Of a stretch of 64,000 nucleotides of DNA, positions 20,999 through 29,961 are shown in pieces. Position 1 is the stretch's first letter. Every line of letters starts with the position of its first letter. The position numbers and the translations under genes are program-made. This stretch comes from a virus. Where the stretch lies: IMG/VR virus record IMGVR_UViG_3300050821_010639, positions 88,047-152,046 of that record. One strand, written 5' to 3'. Under the pieces are notes generated by a model. The model searched no databases. It was not told the DNA's origin and saw only the letters and a list, made by a program, of their open reading frames with translations.

Positions 20999-21661
20999 CT
21001 AGGGGTACACCACCGGGGGAACGACCGTCACGGGGTGCGTCACTTTCTCGTGCACGTAGCCGGCCACGACCGCGTACCCGGCCGGGTTGAGGTGCGGGAC
21101 GCTGGTGACGGGGTTGACGGTCTGCCCGTTGGCGGCGAGCTGCTGGCTGAGCGCGGTCGGCGTGCCCAGCACGGCCTCCAGGTCGACGGTGCCGTCCTGC
21201 CCGTGACCCTGCCTGATCCAGTTGTTCACGTTCTCGCGCTGCGTCTCCCGAATGGCCGCCAGCCCGGCGATCGGCGGCAGCGTGGCAAGGAATACCAGGT
21301 CGCCGGCGGCGTGCGCCGCGGCGATCATCCGCGTGTACCCGGCGACGATCTGGGACCCGCCTACGGCCTGCTCGACGTCGTTGACGCCCAGCCACACGAC
21401 CAGCACGGAGCCGGGCGGCACCGCCGGCACAAGCTGCTCGAACCGCACGGTGCCGTTGAGCACGTCGTTGACGGACCCGGACGTCACCATGTCGCCGTTG
21501 ATGCCCTGGTTGGTGACGTCCCAGCCGGACAGCGCCGCCAGCTGGGAGGGGTAGCTGTCTCCCTCGTAGCCGTTCCCGGCCGGGCCGCTCATGCCGGCAC
21601 TGGTGCTTGATCCTGAGCCTGCGCCCCAGGTCAGGGAGTCTCCGAAGGACACGATGTTCAC
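20999..21661 (-). CDS. SGNH/GDSL-type esterase, tail-associated
   Basis: Block I FGDSLTWG at residues 6-13 supplies the Ser, block II GINGD the Gly, block III GVNDVEQ the Asn, and block V is VPHLNPAGY. In block V the usual Asp three residues before His is Ser (SxxH), so the triad may use another acid or activity may be reduced. No signal peptide. Next to tail-tip genes, such enzymes can de-esterify cell-surface glycans during adsorption; substrate is inferred, not seen. Confidence 0.75.
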   Translation of the reverse strand: MNIVSFGDSLTWGAGSGSSTSAGMSGPAGNGYEGDSYPSQLAALSGWDVTNQGINGDMVTSGSVNDVLNGTVRFEQLVPAVPPGSVLVVWLGVNDVEQAVGGSQIVAGYTRMIAAAHAAGDLVFLATLPPIAGLAAIRETQRENVNNWIRQGHGQDGTVDLEAVLGTPTALSQQLAANGQTVNPVTSVPHLNPAGYAVVAGYVHEKVTHPVTVVPPVVYP

Positions 21662-24600
21662 GGGCCGAGCCTCTCTATGGTTGCCGCTATGCCGGACACG
21701 GAGAAGGTGCCGGTCCCTACCGCGCGCAGGTCCAGTGTCACGGGGCTAGTCGTGTCGATCGAGATCGTGGTGCCGGCGGCACCGCCGGTCATGGCCATCA
21801 GGACGCCCGGGTTCGCGTTGCCGGCCACGTTGGGCGGCGACCCGGTGCCCACCTCGCCGATCAGCACCCTGTTCTTGACGTAGCAGGTACCGCCTGCGCC
21901 TGTTGAGGCGAAGCTGATGTCCGTCTCAGCCTCCCAGTAGAACGTGGCCGGGAGGCTGCCAGCCGCCGCCTCGGCCTCGTTCACGCCGTTGGTGAACGCC
22001 TCCCAGGCAACAGACCCGGAGGTGTACGCGCCGACGCCCCACACTTTCAGCCGGTACACGGTACCTGGTGACGGGTCGTTCGCCGGGATGGTGAACACGC
22101 CGCTGACCGTGGTAGCGGAAGTCGTGTGCGCGGTGCCCGCGGGCGGGACCGGGCTGATGGACGTAATCAGCTGCCCGTTCCACCCGGCCGCCCCGTTGCG
22201 GTAGGCGGCGGTGCCGTTGCCGTCCGCGTAGAAGATCGAGTTGACCGAGTTCGGGGTGGTCGCCTGGGTAACCATCTCCAGCCCGCCGCCGCCGCCGGAG
22301 CCGGAGCCCAGTGTCAGGTTGCCCGCGCTGCTGGCCGCCAGCGTGGTGAACTTGCTGGAGCTGTTGAACAGGCCGATGCCGGCCGGGTACGCGTTGCCGC
22401 TCCCGTCCGAGCCGGGCACCGCCGACACGCTCAGCACCAGGTTGCCGGAGGCCGGCACGGCGCTGTAGACCAGGAACTCGCCGCTGGACCCGTCGGCGAT
22501 AATGGTCGCCCCGGTGACGGTCGTTCCGTCGATGATGCCCGCGACGATGATGCCGGCCGCCAGCTTCGCCGCGGTGATGGTGCCCGCCGCGATCTGGCTG
22601 GCGGTGATGGTGGAGGCGGCGATCTGCGCGGCGGTAATGGTGGAGGCGGCGATCTGGCCAGCCGTGATGGTGCTCGCCGCGATCTGGCTGGCGGTAATAG
22701 TGCTGGCCGCGATCTGCGCGGCGGTGATGGTGTTCGCCGCGATCTGGTTGGCGGCGACCGAGCCCGCCGCGATGAGCTGGCCCGGCACCTGGCCGGCGGC
22801 GACCGCGCCGAGCACGTAGACGGTGACGCCGGAGGCGGTCGGGCCGATGACCTGGTAGGCGCTGGTTACGCCGGGCGGGCAGGCCTGCACGGTGGTCAGC
22901 GGTACCCAGGTAGTCGGCGGGACTGAGATGGTGGCCGTGCCGGACGTCCAGTTGAACCCGATGGCCACGTTCACCGCGGAGCCGCCCGGGTTGTAGGCCC
23001 AGGCCGTCATCACGTACGGCTGGCCAGGGGTCACCGGGAAGGGCGCGGTCGACCCGCTGATGAGGCAGTTCGCTGAGGTGGAGACGACCCGGGCGGCGAA
23101 CTGCGCGGCCCCCGGGGCCCCGGCGGGCGGGGTGGCGGCGGACAGCGAGCCGTTGGTGACGAACCAGCCGGTCAGGTCCCCGCCGTTGAAGAACGGGTTC
23201 GGGTTGAGCGCGTTGCCCGCGCTGTTGCCGATGAGGCTGGCCGGGAGCTGGCCGGTAAGCAGCGAGGTCGGCACCGAGGCGGCTACGGCGGATGCCTGGG
23301 CGGAGGGGGTGGACGCGATCCCGGCGGTGCTGACCGCCACCAGCTTGACGAAGTACGTGGTTCCCGCGGTCAGCCCGGAGACGGTCAGCGTCCCGCCGGC
23401 GGTCAACGTGCCCACCTGTGTCGCCGGGCTGGGCGTGAAGCCCGAGGTGCCGCTGACGTGCACCTGCGTGTACTGGAAGTTGGACAGCGGCAGCGCAGCG
23501 GCCAGCAGGCCGTCCCAGGACACGACCAGGCCCTGCACGATGCCCGCCGCCGCCGGGGTGTCCGGAGCCGCCGGAGGGGCCCCTCCGGCGTCTACAGAGG
23601 TAACTGTGCCGTCGCCCTGCAGCCCGGTCGTGGTCGAGCCGCCCGGTGCGCTCACCACCACGGTGGTGTCCCCGACCACGACCGAGCCGCCCGGCGTCTG
23701 GATGGTGACCGGGATCATGTTCCCGGTCACCGGGTCGGTGGTGCCGGCGTGCTGGTACTGGCCGGTGGCCGGGTTGTAGACCAGCGGCGCGCTGGACATG
23801 GTGGACCCGGCGCTGTTGCCGGCGACGTCGGCCAGGCCCTGCAACGTGGCGGCCGGGGTGAAGTAGGTGGGCACCTGGCCGGTGCCGTACTTGGACGGGG
23901 CTACCGGGCTGGTGCCGAGCGCGTTGACGAACTGCCCGCCCAGCTTGTTGGCCAGGTAGGTGAGCTGCTCGGCCAGCCACTGGATGTAGCTCAGGAAGGT
24001 CAGCTCGTGCGTCTCGGCGCCGGTGTTGTCGACCTGCACCGCGATGCCCACCACGCGCACCGCGTCGGTAGCGGAGAAGTCCGGGCGCTCCAGGCCCACC
24101 CAGTCCCCGACGTCGAAGTTGTCGAAGATCGTCTTGCCCGGGACGTTGGGCACCAGGCTGAACGTCCAGCTGACGACCTCGGTCTCGTTCTGCGCGAGCG
24201 CGGAGGCACTCGCGTACGCCATCGACACCGGGTCCACCTGGACCGCGGCCTGGAACCAGGTCTCGCGCTGCCCCCACTGGCTGATGAAGGCGGGGCTGGA
24301 GGCGGAGATCTCGTGCCCGTCGGCGTTCTCCCCGCCCAGCAGGGTGGTGATCTGGTTGCGGGCCCGCACCCGCTGCTTGCTGGCGACGTCGTTGCCCTCG
24401 CGCAGGATGAGGTAGCCCGAGCGGTCCACGCCGAGGGCTACCTGCCCGGTCGCCGGCTGGCCCACCCGGAGCTGGAACCCGGGGTCCATCACGTAGTCCG
24501 CGTTGACCACCGAGGTGGCCGACTGGAGCAGGGAGTACATGTCGGTGCCGTTGACCGCCTGCACGTTCTGCGTGTCCGTCCAGGCCCGGCCGTAGGTGTC

Positions 24601-27051
24601 GGCCGCCGGGGTGACGTTGGAGGTGACGAACGGGATGGTGCCGCGGGCCTGCGCCTGGCTGAACTGGTCCAGCCACACCCCCATCATGGGCACGCCCAGG
24701 TAGAGGGACCCCTGGTAACTGGGGGTGGTGACGTTGGAGTTCAGGTTGGTGATGAGCAGCGACTGGGTGTTGTCGACCGAGTAGGCGGCGGTCACGAAGA
24801 ACGTCACGTTGGTGGCGTCCCAGGCGTGGACCATCGTCCACTGCTGGGTCCACGCCTGCCCGTCGGGGCTGGTCCACCAGTAGAACGTGCCCGAGCCGCC
24901 GCCCGAGCCGGCCTGCTCGGTAATCATCCAGTACGCGTGCGCGCTGGAGTCGTAGGCGGGCAGCACCTTGGTGGACACGTGGCCGCCCGGTGAGCCCATC
25001 TGCACGTAGAACGCGCTGGCGCTCAGCCCGAACATCGCGTAGGCGCTGCTGTCGAAGTTGGACTGGAAGTAGAACTGGGTCAGCTCGGAGCCGTTGAGCC
25101 CGGTGCCGTAGGTGGCCGGGGTGGAGGAGTCGGTGGTGGTGGAGGAGACCCCGATCGGCGTGATCTGCACCGAGATGAGCGTGTCGGTGGCGTCGTACGG
25201 GCTGGAGCCGAGGAACGTGGTCGACGGGCTGGCCTCCAGGGTCAGCGAGCCCGACGGGAACAGCGCGCCCAGGTTGTAGCCGACCCCGCCCGGGTACGCG
25301 AACAGGTTGGCGATCGGCGTGATGAAGACGTGGCCGGACGGGGTGAGGGTCGTCCAGATGTTGGTGTCGACCACGCCGTTGCCGTTGACGTCGACCTCGT
25401 CGAAGCTGTCGAGCAGGCCGTCCAGCTTGAGCACGATGTCGGGGAAGCCCTGCGGCGCCACCATCGCCCACTTGAGGGTGGCGATGGTGCCCGGCCCGGT
25501 GACGGTGACCTGGCGCTGCTCGCTCGGGTCTACCAGCTGCTCGGTGACGGTCTCGCCCAGGAACTCGAACCGCGGCACGCCGTCCTTGCGGAACTGCCAC
25601 AGGCACTCCTCGTCCAGCAGGGTCTCCGCCGGCAGCCCGCCGGGCAGCGTCACCTCCTGCCACCACGGGTCGTCCTGGGACAGCACCACGGTGCCGGACC
25701 CGATGTCGTCCAGCTGACGGGCGAACTGAAAGTTCAGCAGCATCGACTGAGGGATGACCGCCAGCAGGGTCACGTAGTCGAGCCCCGAGTAGACGTAGAC
25801 CTCCCAGCTGTTGCCGACCGCCGACGGGGTGACGGAGGCCGCGCCGGACGGGCCGCCCTGGTAGCCGGGCGGGTTCACCTGGCTGCCGACCGGCGCGGGC
25901 AGGATGCCGCCGAGGCTGGGCGCTCCCCCGGCTGCCCGGACGAGCGAGTCGGCCGCCGCCGCGGTGTCGTGCAGGGCGGCGGTAACGCTGGGAACCACGC
26001 GGGCGTCGGCCGCCGCCGCGGTGTCGTGCAGGGGAACGGCGGCACTGACCGCCAGAGCGTCGGCCGCGGCGGCGGTGTCAGAGACAGCGAGGGCCGCGCT
26101 GACCGCCAGCTTGTCGGCCGCCGCTGCGGTGTCCCCCGGCTGCGGCGTGAGGTTGGCGGCAGCATCGGCCGCCGCTGCGGTGTCGGAGAGGGAGACGGCA
26201 ACGCTGACCGCCAGGGAGTCCGACGCGGCAGCGGTGTCGCCCAGGGAGACCGGGCTGCCGGAGGCCAGGGCGTCGGCTGCCGCCGCGGTGTCGCCCAGGG
26301 GCACGGCAACGCTGACCGCCAGCTTGTCAGACGCGGCGGCGGTGTCACCCAGGGGAACGACGGCACTGACTGACAGGGCGTCAGACGCGGCGGCGGTGTC
26401 CGCCACCGTCTTAGGCGTGGTGACGCTGGCCTCGAAGATCATGATGCCAAGGCCGGCCGTACCGTCAGTGGAGTCGCCGATGTTCGGCGTCTGCGTGGCG
26501 TTGACGCAGCTGAAGTTCATCGCGACGGGGTTGCCGCCCGCGTCAATGAAGTACGTGTACCCGCTGGTAGAACCCGCTGTGCCGGTGCCGTTGTCGAAGA
26601 CGTGGCTCCAGTACGTCCGGCCCGCGGCGGTCGGCGTGACAGGGGCCATGCTGCCGCCGGACCCCACGTCAATGGCGCCCGTGGCGTCCAGGGTGATGGA
26701 ACTGAACCCGACGCTGGTGGTCATCTCTGTCCACGCGACACGCAGCTGAGGCGTGCCGGCGGCCAGCGTGATGGTGACCGTGGCCGAGCTGGCGCTGGTC
26801 ACCTGGCCGATGAAGATCGTCTGGACCAGGGTCGTGCCGACCAGGCCCGTCGTGCCCGTGACGGTGTGCGCGACCAGTACGGTCCACGTCGCGTTGGAGG
26901 AGGAGGCCGCGGTCGCGAAGTCGGCAGTCGTCTCGCTGATGACCGACAGCAGGACGAAGTTGCCGATCGCGTGCGGGGCCAGGGTGAACGTCTTGGCGGT
27001 TGAGCTGTAAGAGCCCGAGAACGGCGAGGTGCCCGCGCCCGCGATGGTCAT
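21658..27051 (-). CDS. Large minor tail protein with Gp37-like region, FnIII and repeats
   Basis: 1797 residues. About 217-370: nine copies of a DTAAA(A/S)D motif spaced roughly 15-20 residues apart. About 430-1000: a region like actinophage minor tail proteins of the ReqiPepy6 Gp37 type (WEVYVYSGLDYVTLL, RQLDDIGSGTVVLSQDDPWW). About 1160-1270: a fibronectin-III-like domain. About 1430-1497: tandem ITAAQIAAS/ITASQIAAS repeats typical of trimeric fibre stalks. The start follows GGAGGAGG. Probably the tail tip/fibre that contacts the host surface. Confidence 0.75.
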   Translation of the reverse strand: MTIAGAGTSPFSGSYSSTAKTFTLAPHAIGNFVLLSVISETTADFATAASSSNATWTVLVAHTVTGTTGLVGTTLVQTIFIGQVTSASSATVTITLAAGTPQLRVAWTEMTTSVGFSSITLDATGAIDVGSGGSMAPVTPTAAGRTYWSHVFDNGTGTAGSTSGYTYFIDAGGNPVAMNFSCVNATQTPNIGDSTDGTAGLGIMIFEASVTTPKTVADTAAASDALSVSAVVPLGDTAAASDKLAVSVAVPLGDTAAAADALASGSPVSLGDTAAASDSLAVSVAVSLSDTAAAADAAANLTPQPGDTAAAADKLAVSAALAVSDTAAAADALAVSAAVPLHDTAAAADARVVPSVTAALHDTAAAADSLVRAAGGAPSLGGILPAPVGSQVNPPGYQGGPSGAASVTPSAVGNSWEVYVYSGLDYVTLLAVIPQSMLLNFQFARQLDDIGSGTVVLSQDDPWWQEVTLPGGLPAETLLDEECLWQFRKDGVPRFEFLGETVTEQLVDPSEQRQVTVTGPGTIATLKWAMVAPQGFPDIVLKLDGLLDSFDEVDVNGNGVVDTNIWTTLTPSGHVFITPIANLFAYPGGVGYNLGALFPSGSLTLEASPSTTFLGSSPYDATDTLISVQITPIGVSSTTTDSSTPATYGTGLNGSELTQFYFQSNFDSSAYAMFGLSASAFYVQMGSPGGHVSTKVLPAYDSSAHAYWMITEQAGSGGGSGTFYWWTSPDGQAWTQQWTMVHAWDATNVTFFVTAAYSVDNTQSLLITNLNSNVTTPSYQGSLYLGVPMMGVWLDQFSQAQARGTIPFVTSNVTPAADTYGRAWTDTQNVQAVNGTDMYSLLQSATSVVNADYVMDPGFQLRVGQPATGQVALGVDRSGYLILREGNDVASKQRVRARNQITTLLGGENADGHEISASSPAFISQWGQRETWFQAAVQVDPVSMAYASASALAQNETEVVSWTFSLVPNVPGKTIFDNFDVGDWVGLERPDFSATDAVRVVGIAVQVDNTGAETHELTFLSYIQWLAEQLTYLANKLGGQFVNALGTSPVAPSKYGTGQVPTYFTPAATLQGLADVAGNSAGSTMSSAPLVYNPATGQYQHAGTTDPVTGNMIPVTIQTPGGSVVVGDTTVVVSAPGGSTTTGLQGDGTVTSVDAGGAPPAAPDTPAAAGIVQGLVVSWDGLLAAALPLSNFQYTQVHVSGTSGFTPSPATQVGTLTAGGTLTVSGLTAGTTYFVKLVAVSTAGIASTPSAQASAVAASVPTSLLTGQLPASLIGNSAGNALNPNPFFNGGDLTGWFVTNGSLSAATPPAGAPGAAQFAARVVSTSANCLISGSTAPFPVTPGQPYVMTAWAYNPGGSAVNVAIGFNWTSGTATISVPPTTWVPLTTVQACPPGVTSAYQVIGPTASGVTVYVLGAVAAGQVPGQLIAAGSVAANQIAANTITAAQIAASTITASQIAASTITAGQIAASTITAAQIAASTITASQIAAGTITAAKLAAGIIVAGIIDGTTVTGATIIADGSSGEFLVYSAVPASGNLVLSVSAVPGSDGSGNAYPAGIGLFNSSSKFTTLAASSAGNLTLGSGSGGGGGLEMVTQATTPNSVNSIFYADGNGTAAYRNGAAGWNGQLITSISPVPPAGTAHTTSATTVSGVFTIPANDPSPGTVYRLKVWGVGAYTSGSVAWEAFTNGVNEAEAAAGSLPATFYWEAETDISFASTGAGGTCYVKNRVLIGEVGTGSPPNVAGNANPGVLMAMTGGAAGTTISIDTTSPVTLDLRAVGTGTFSVSGIAATIERLGP

Positions 27052-27085
27052 GCCCGGCCTCCTCCGTCAACGGGCGGAGGGCCCA

Positions 27086-27769
27086 TCAGGTCGGCGAGGC
27101 CGCGAAACCGAACGTCAGGGTCTCCGTCGCGGTCCAGGTCTGGCCGCTGGCCTTGGTGCCCTGGGAGCTGATGCCGTGGTTGAGGAACACGCCGGAGACC
27201 GTGTTCGAGTCGGCCGCCCCGTTGTCGGTGCCGAACTCGGCCCACGCGAAGTTGCCGGCTGAGGTGCCGAACGTCGCGGCGAACGTCAGGGTAGGCGGGG
27301 AGGAGCCGGTGGAGATGGACGGCGCGGAGGAGACCAGCTTGTACCAGGCGGTGGTCGAGTTGCCGTCCCCGCCCAGGTGCGCGTCGGCGTAGGCGGCGGC
27401 GGTGGCGACGGTGCCGGCCCCGATCCGCCCGGCGGCGGCGCCGAACTTGGTGGCGATCGACGTGCCGGCGATCGAGCCGAGGATGGCGACCCAGCCCGCC
27501 TGGGTGACCAGGTTGCAGTCGTCGTCCTGGGTCTCGGAGTACGGCTTCACGCCGTAGTAGGCGAACGTCTCCGGGCTGATGGTAACGTCCTCGCCCCGCG
27601 TCAGCAGGAACAGCGCGTCCCGGTCGGCCTTGCGCAGCGTCCACGCCGTCTGCTCGGCGTCCCACCGCGTGACCCTGAACGAGGTGCTCACCCGAACGTG
27701 CTCGCCCAGCGGGACCCCGGCTGCGACGACCAGCCGCTCCCCTGCCGCCGCGAAGTCTCCGTGCGTCAT
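27086..27769 (-). CDS. Minor tail protein, 227 aa
   Basis: ATG 27769 with GGGAGG 5 nt upstream; the longer frame upstream is a shadow of the small gene before it. Gly/Ala/Thr-rich beta sequence (ATKFGAAAGRIGAGTVATAA; SSAPSISTGSSPPTLTF). Assigned from position between tail-tip genes. Confidence 0.6.
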   Translation of the reverse strand: MTHGDFAAAGERLVVAAGVPLGEHVRVSTSFRVTRWDAEQTAWTLRKADRDALFLLTRGEDVTISPETFAYYGVKPYSETQDDDCNLVTQAGWVAILGSIAGTSIATKFGAAAGRIGAGTVATAAAYADAHLGGDGNSTTAWYKLVSSAPSISTGSSPPTLTFAATFGTSAGNFAWAEFGTDNGAADSNTVSGVFLNHGISSQGTKASGQTWTATETLTFGFAASPT

Positions 27770-27912
27770 GCGGGCCTCCCTGGGGCCTCTGGCCGCGGGC
27801 GCGGCGGCGGGGTCGCCGGGTACGGGACCAGGCCACGACCCTGCACCTGCAGCTCCAGGCCCTCGCTCACCAGGCACTCGTCGTAATCGGTCACGGTCAC
27901 GGGCTCGCTCAT
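27766..27912 (-). CDS. Small protein, 48 aa
   Basis: Fills the gap between two tail genes with ATGA junctions on both sides. Begins MSEPVTVTDYDECLVSEGLE and ends in a Pro/Arg-rich tail. Unknown. Confidence 0.55.
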   Translation of the reverse strand: MSEPVTVTDYDECLVSEGLELQVQGRGLVPYPATPPPRPRPEAPGRPA

Positions 27913-28112
27913 TCGTCCAGCCCCAGGACGGTGAGGAGATCGGCGAGCGTGTCATCGCCGCCCGCCGCGCGGATCTTCAGCCGCAGCAGGGCACGGCGCT
28001 GCTTTTCAACGCGAGCCTGCTCTTCAGCGGCACCGCTCACCGGCAGCGGCCCGTCGTACTCGCGGTCGGCGTACCGCTGGTTCGCCAGGTCGATGATCCG
28101 CTCGGTAGTCAT
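27909..28112 (-). CDS. Small helical protein, 67 aa
   Basis: Start MTTERIIDLANQRYADREYD. Charged helix (EEQARVEKQRRALLRLKIRA). TGATG junction with the upstream gene and ATGA with the next. Probable tail accessory by position. Confidence 0.6.
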   Translation of the reverse strand: MTTERIIDLANQRYADREYDGPLPVSGAAEEQARVEKQRRALLRLKIRAAGGDDTLADLLTVLGLDE

Positions 28113-29032
28113 CAGCCGATCCCGTACAGTGCGAAGTTGCTGCCGGCCAGGAAGTTGGACCCGGCCGGGGCGGTCAGCGTGACCGCGGTGACGGCGGCCT
28201 GCGCCGCCGGGTTCCAGAAGCCCCAGCGCAGCCGCCCGTCGACCATGGAGGACGTGCCGTTGCCGGCGCCGGACATGGAGTAGACCGACTTGTTGAACGC
28301 GCCGGCCGCGTAGTTGGGCACCCAGGCGAAGCCGCCGCCGGCGTTGACCGGGGCGCCGCCCTGGCTGGCGTTCACCCGGAACGCGGGGATGCCGCTGACC
28401 GCGAACGCGGTGGAGGCGGCCGGGCCGACCAGTGAGCCGGAGGTGTTGGTGGCCGAGACGGTCAGCTGCGAGTAGTGCGCGCCGGCGTCGCCGTTGAAGT
28501 TGAGCGTGATGTCGTCGGCCAGCGCGGTCGTCTCGGTCAGCCGGGCCTGGCACACGATGAGCAGGTGCTCGTAGGTGGCCGGGATGCCGGACCAGGTGAT
28601 GACGTTGGACGCTGAGGTGGCCAGCGTCGTCTCGTTGATGACGGCCGCGGCGTTGCCGCTCCAGGCGCTGGCGGGCAGGCCGTGCACCCCCGAGCCGGAG
28701 CCCATCGCGTAGTGCAGGGCCGCCGTGGTCAGGTCCCCGGCGCTCCAGGTGTGGGCGATGGGGGTACCTGCCACGTGCGCCTTGGCCAGGGTGCCGTCGT
28801 AGGCGCGGGTCACAGTCCACGGGGTCGCTACCGTGCCGGCGCCCGCCGTCACGCTGACCAGCTCGAAGTTGGCGGAGGCCGGCTCCAGGCACAGGGTGAA
28901 CGGGAAGCTGACGGGGTAGCCGACCGGGGCGCCCGAGCCCGCCACCACCGAGGTGCCCGAGGTGTTCAGGTTCCCGCCGCCTGGCACCGCGAGGGTGTCC
29001 GGTACCGCCAGGTTGCTAAGTAATAGCGCCAT
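28112..29032 (-). CDS. Minor tail / receptor-binding-type protein, 306 aa
   Basis: Low-charge Ser/Thr/Gly/Ala-rich beta sequence ending AGSNFLAGSNFALYGIG, a C-terminus style seen in phage tail-tip proteins. A segment SVTAGAGTVATPWTVTRAYD resembles the common start of such proteins. No enzymatic motif. Confidence 0.6.
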   Translation of the reverse strand: MALLLSNLAVPDTLAVPGGGNLNTSGTSVVAGSGAPVGYPVSFPFTLCLEPASANFELVSVTAGAGTVATPWTVTRAYDGTLAKAHVAGTPIAHTWSAGDLTTAALHYAMGSGSGVHGLPASAWSGNAAAVINETTLATSASNVITWSGIPATYEHLLIVCQARLTETTALADDITLNFNGDAGAHYSQLTVSATNTSGSLVGPAASTAFAVSGIPAFRVNASQGGAPVNAGGGFAWVPNYAAGAFNKSVYSMSGAGNGTSSMVDGRLRWGFWNPAAQAAVTAVTLTAPAGSNFLAGSNFALYGIG

Positions 29033-29097
29033 TGGGTCACGACGGTGGCTTCCCCCCTTGGTCCTCTCGGGGACTCTTCGGGGGTGCTATCGGCGGG

Positions 29098-29961
29098 TCA
29101 GACGTACGCGTCCCCCCAGGCGAAGAGCGCGGTACCCGCAGTGACTGAGATCGAGTTGGCCCCCGGCAGCAAAGTCATCCACATCCGGCTGCCGATGTGG
29201 CCCAGGCCGCCGACCACGTTGTTGCCCACGGCGTCGAGCGCGGTGTAGCGCAGCACGTCCACCGTGACCGGCCAGGACTGGACGCCCGCGCCCGTGTGAG
29301 AGAAGGCCACGCCGGCGGTGTTGTTGGTGACCGTACAGGCCTGGGAGACCGCGACGGTAAAAGAGTTGATCGCGGAGGCGAACCCCTCGCCCACCACGCC
29401 CTCGCCGAGCGCGGTAATCGTGCCGCCGCCCGTGCCCACCACCTGCGACCGCTGAGCGGAGTAAAAGTAAGGGTCGCTGAGCAGCAGGTCCACGCTGAAA
29501 GCCGCGTTGGTCCGGCTGTTCATCGTCGGGTCCATGCTGCCGGCGATCTCGGCCATCGCCGTGGAGGTGACCATGGTCGGCGAGCCGCCCTGGGTCAGCC
29601 ACCAGTTGCGCTGCAGCTGGCCTTGCACGCTGCCCTGCGCCCCGCGGGTGAAGAACAGCTGGCGGAGCATCTGGAAGTTGTCGTTGAACGCGCGGCGCGG
29701 GTCGCCCGCCGGGTACGGCTGGCTCGCCGACATCTGGCTGTCGGTCCACATGGTCAGCGTGATGGTGCGCTCGTCCAGGTACTTGCCCCGGAACAGCTGG
29801 CCGGAGCGGTAGGGCACCTCGTAGTCCTGGCCCCGGTTGGTGGGGACGCCGAAGCGGGAGCCGCCGAAAGTGGCCACGTTGTAGTAGCTGGACTGAAGCG
29901 GAATACCGTTCCAGTACCACATTTCCGCTGGCAGGTAAGCAGCTACCGGGGCAGCGACCAT
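29098..29961 (-). CDS. Distal tail-type protein
   Basis: 287 residues from ATG 29961, overlapping the tape-measure stop by 19 nt. Position directly after the tape measure and sequence pattern (YNVATFGGSRFGVPTNRGQD, then TITLTMWTDSQM) match the phage tail-protein/Dit group that caps the tail tube. An alternative longer frame upstream is antisense noise. Confidence 0.7.
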   Translation of the reverse strand: MVAAPVAAYLPAEMWYWNGIPLQSSYYNVATFGGSRFGVPTNRGQDYEVPYRSGQLFRGKYLDERTITLTMWTDSQMSASQPYPAGDPRRAFNDNFQMLRQLFFTRGAQGSVQGQLQRNWWLTQGGSPTMVTSTAMAEIAGSMDPTMNSRTNAAFSVDLLLSDPYFYSAQRSQVVGTGGGTITALGEGVVGEGFASAINSFTVAVSQACTVTNNTAGVAFSHTGAGVQSWPVTVDVLRYTALDAVGNNVVGGLGHIGSRMWMTLLPGANSISVTAGTALFAWGDAYV

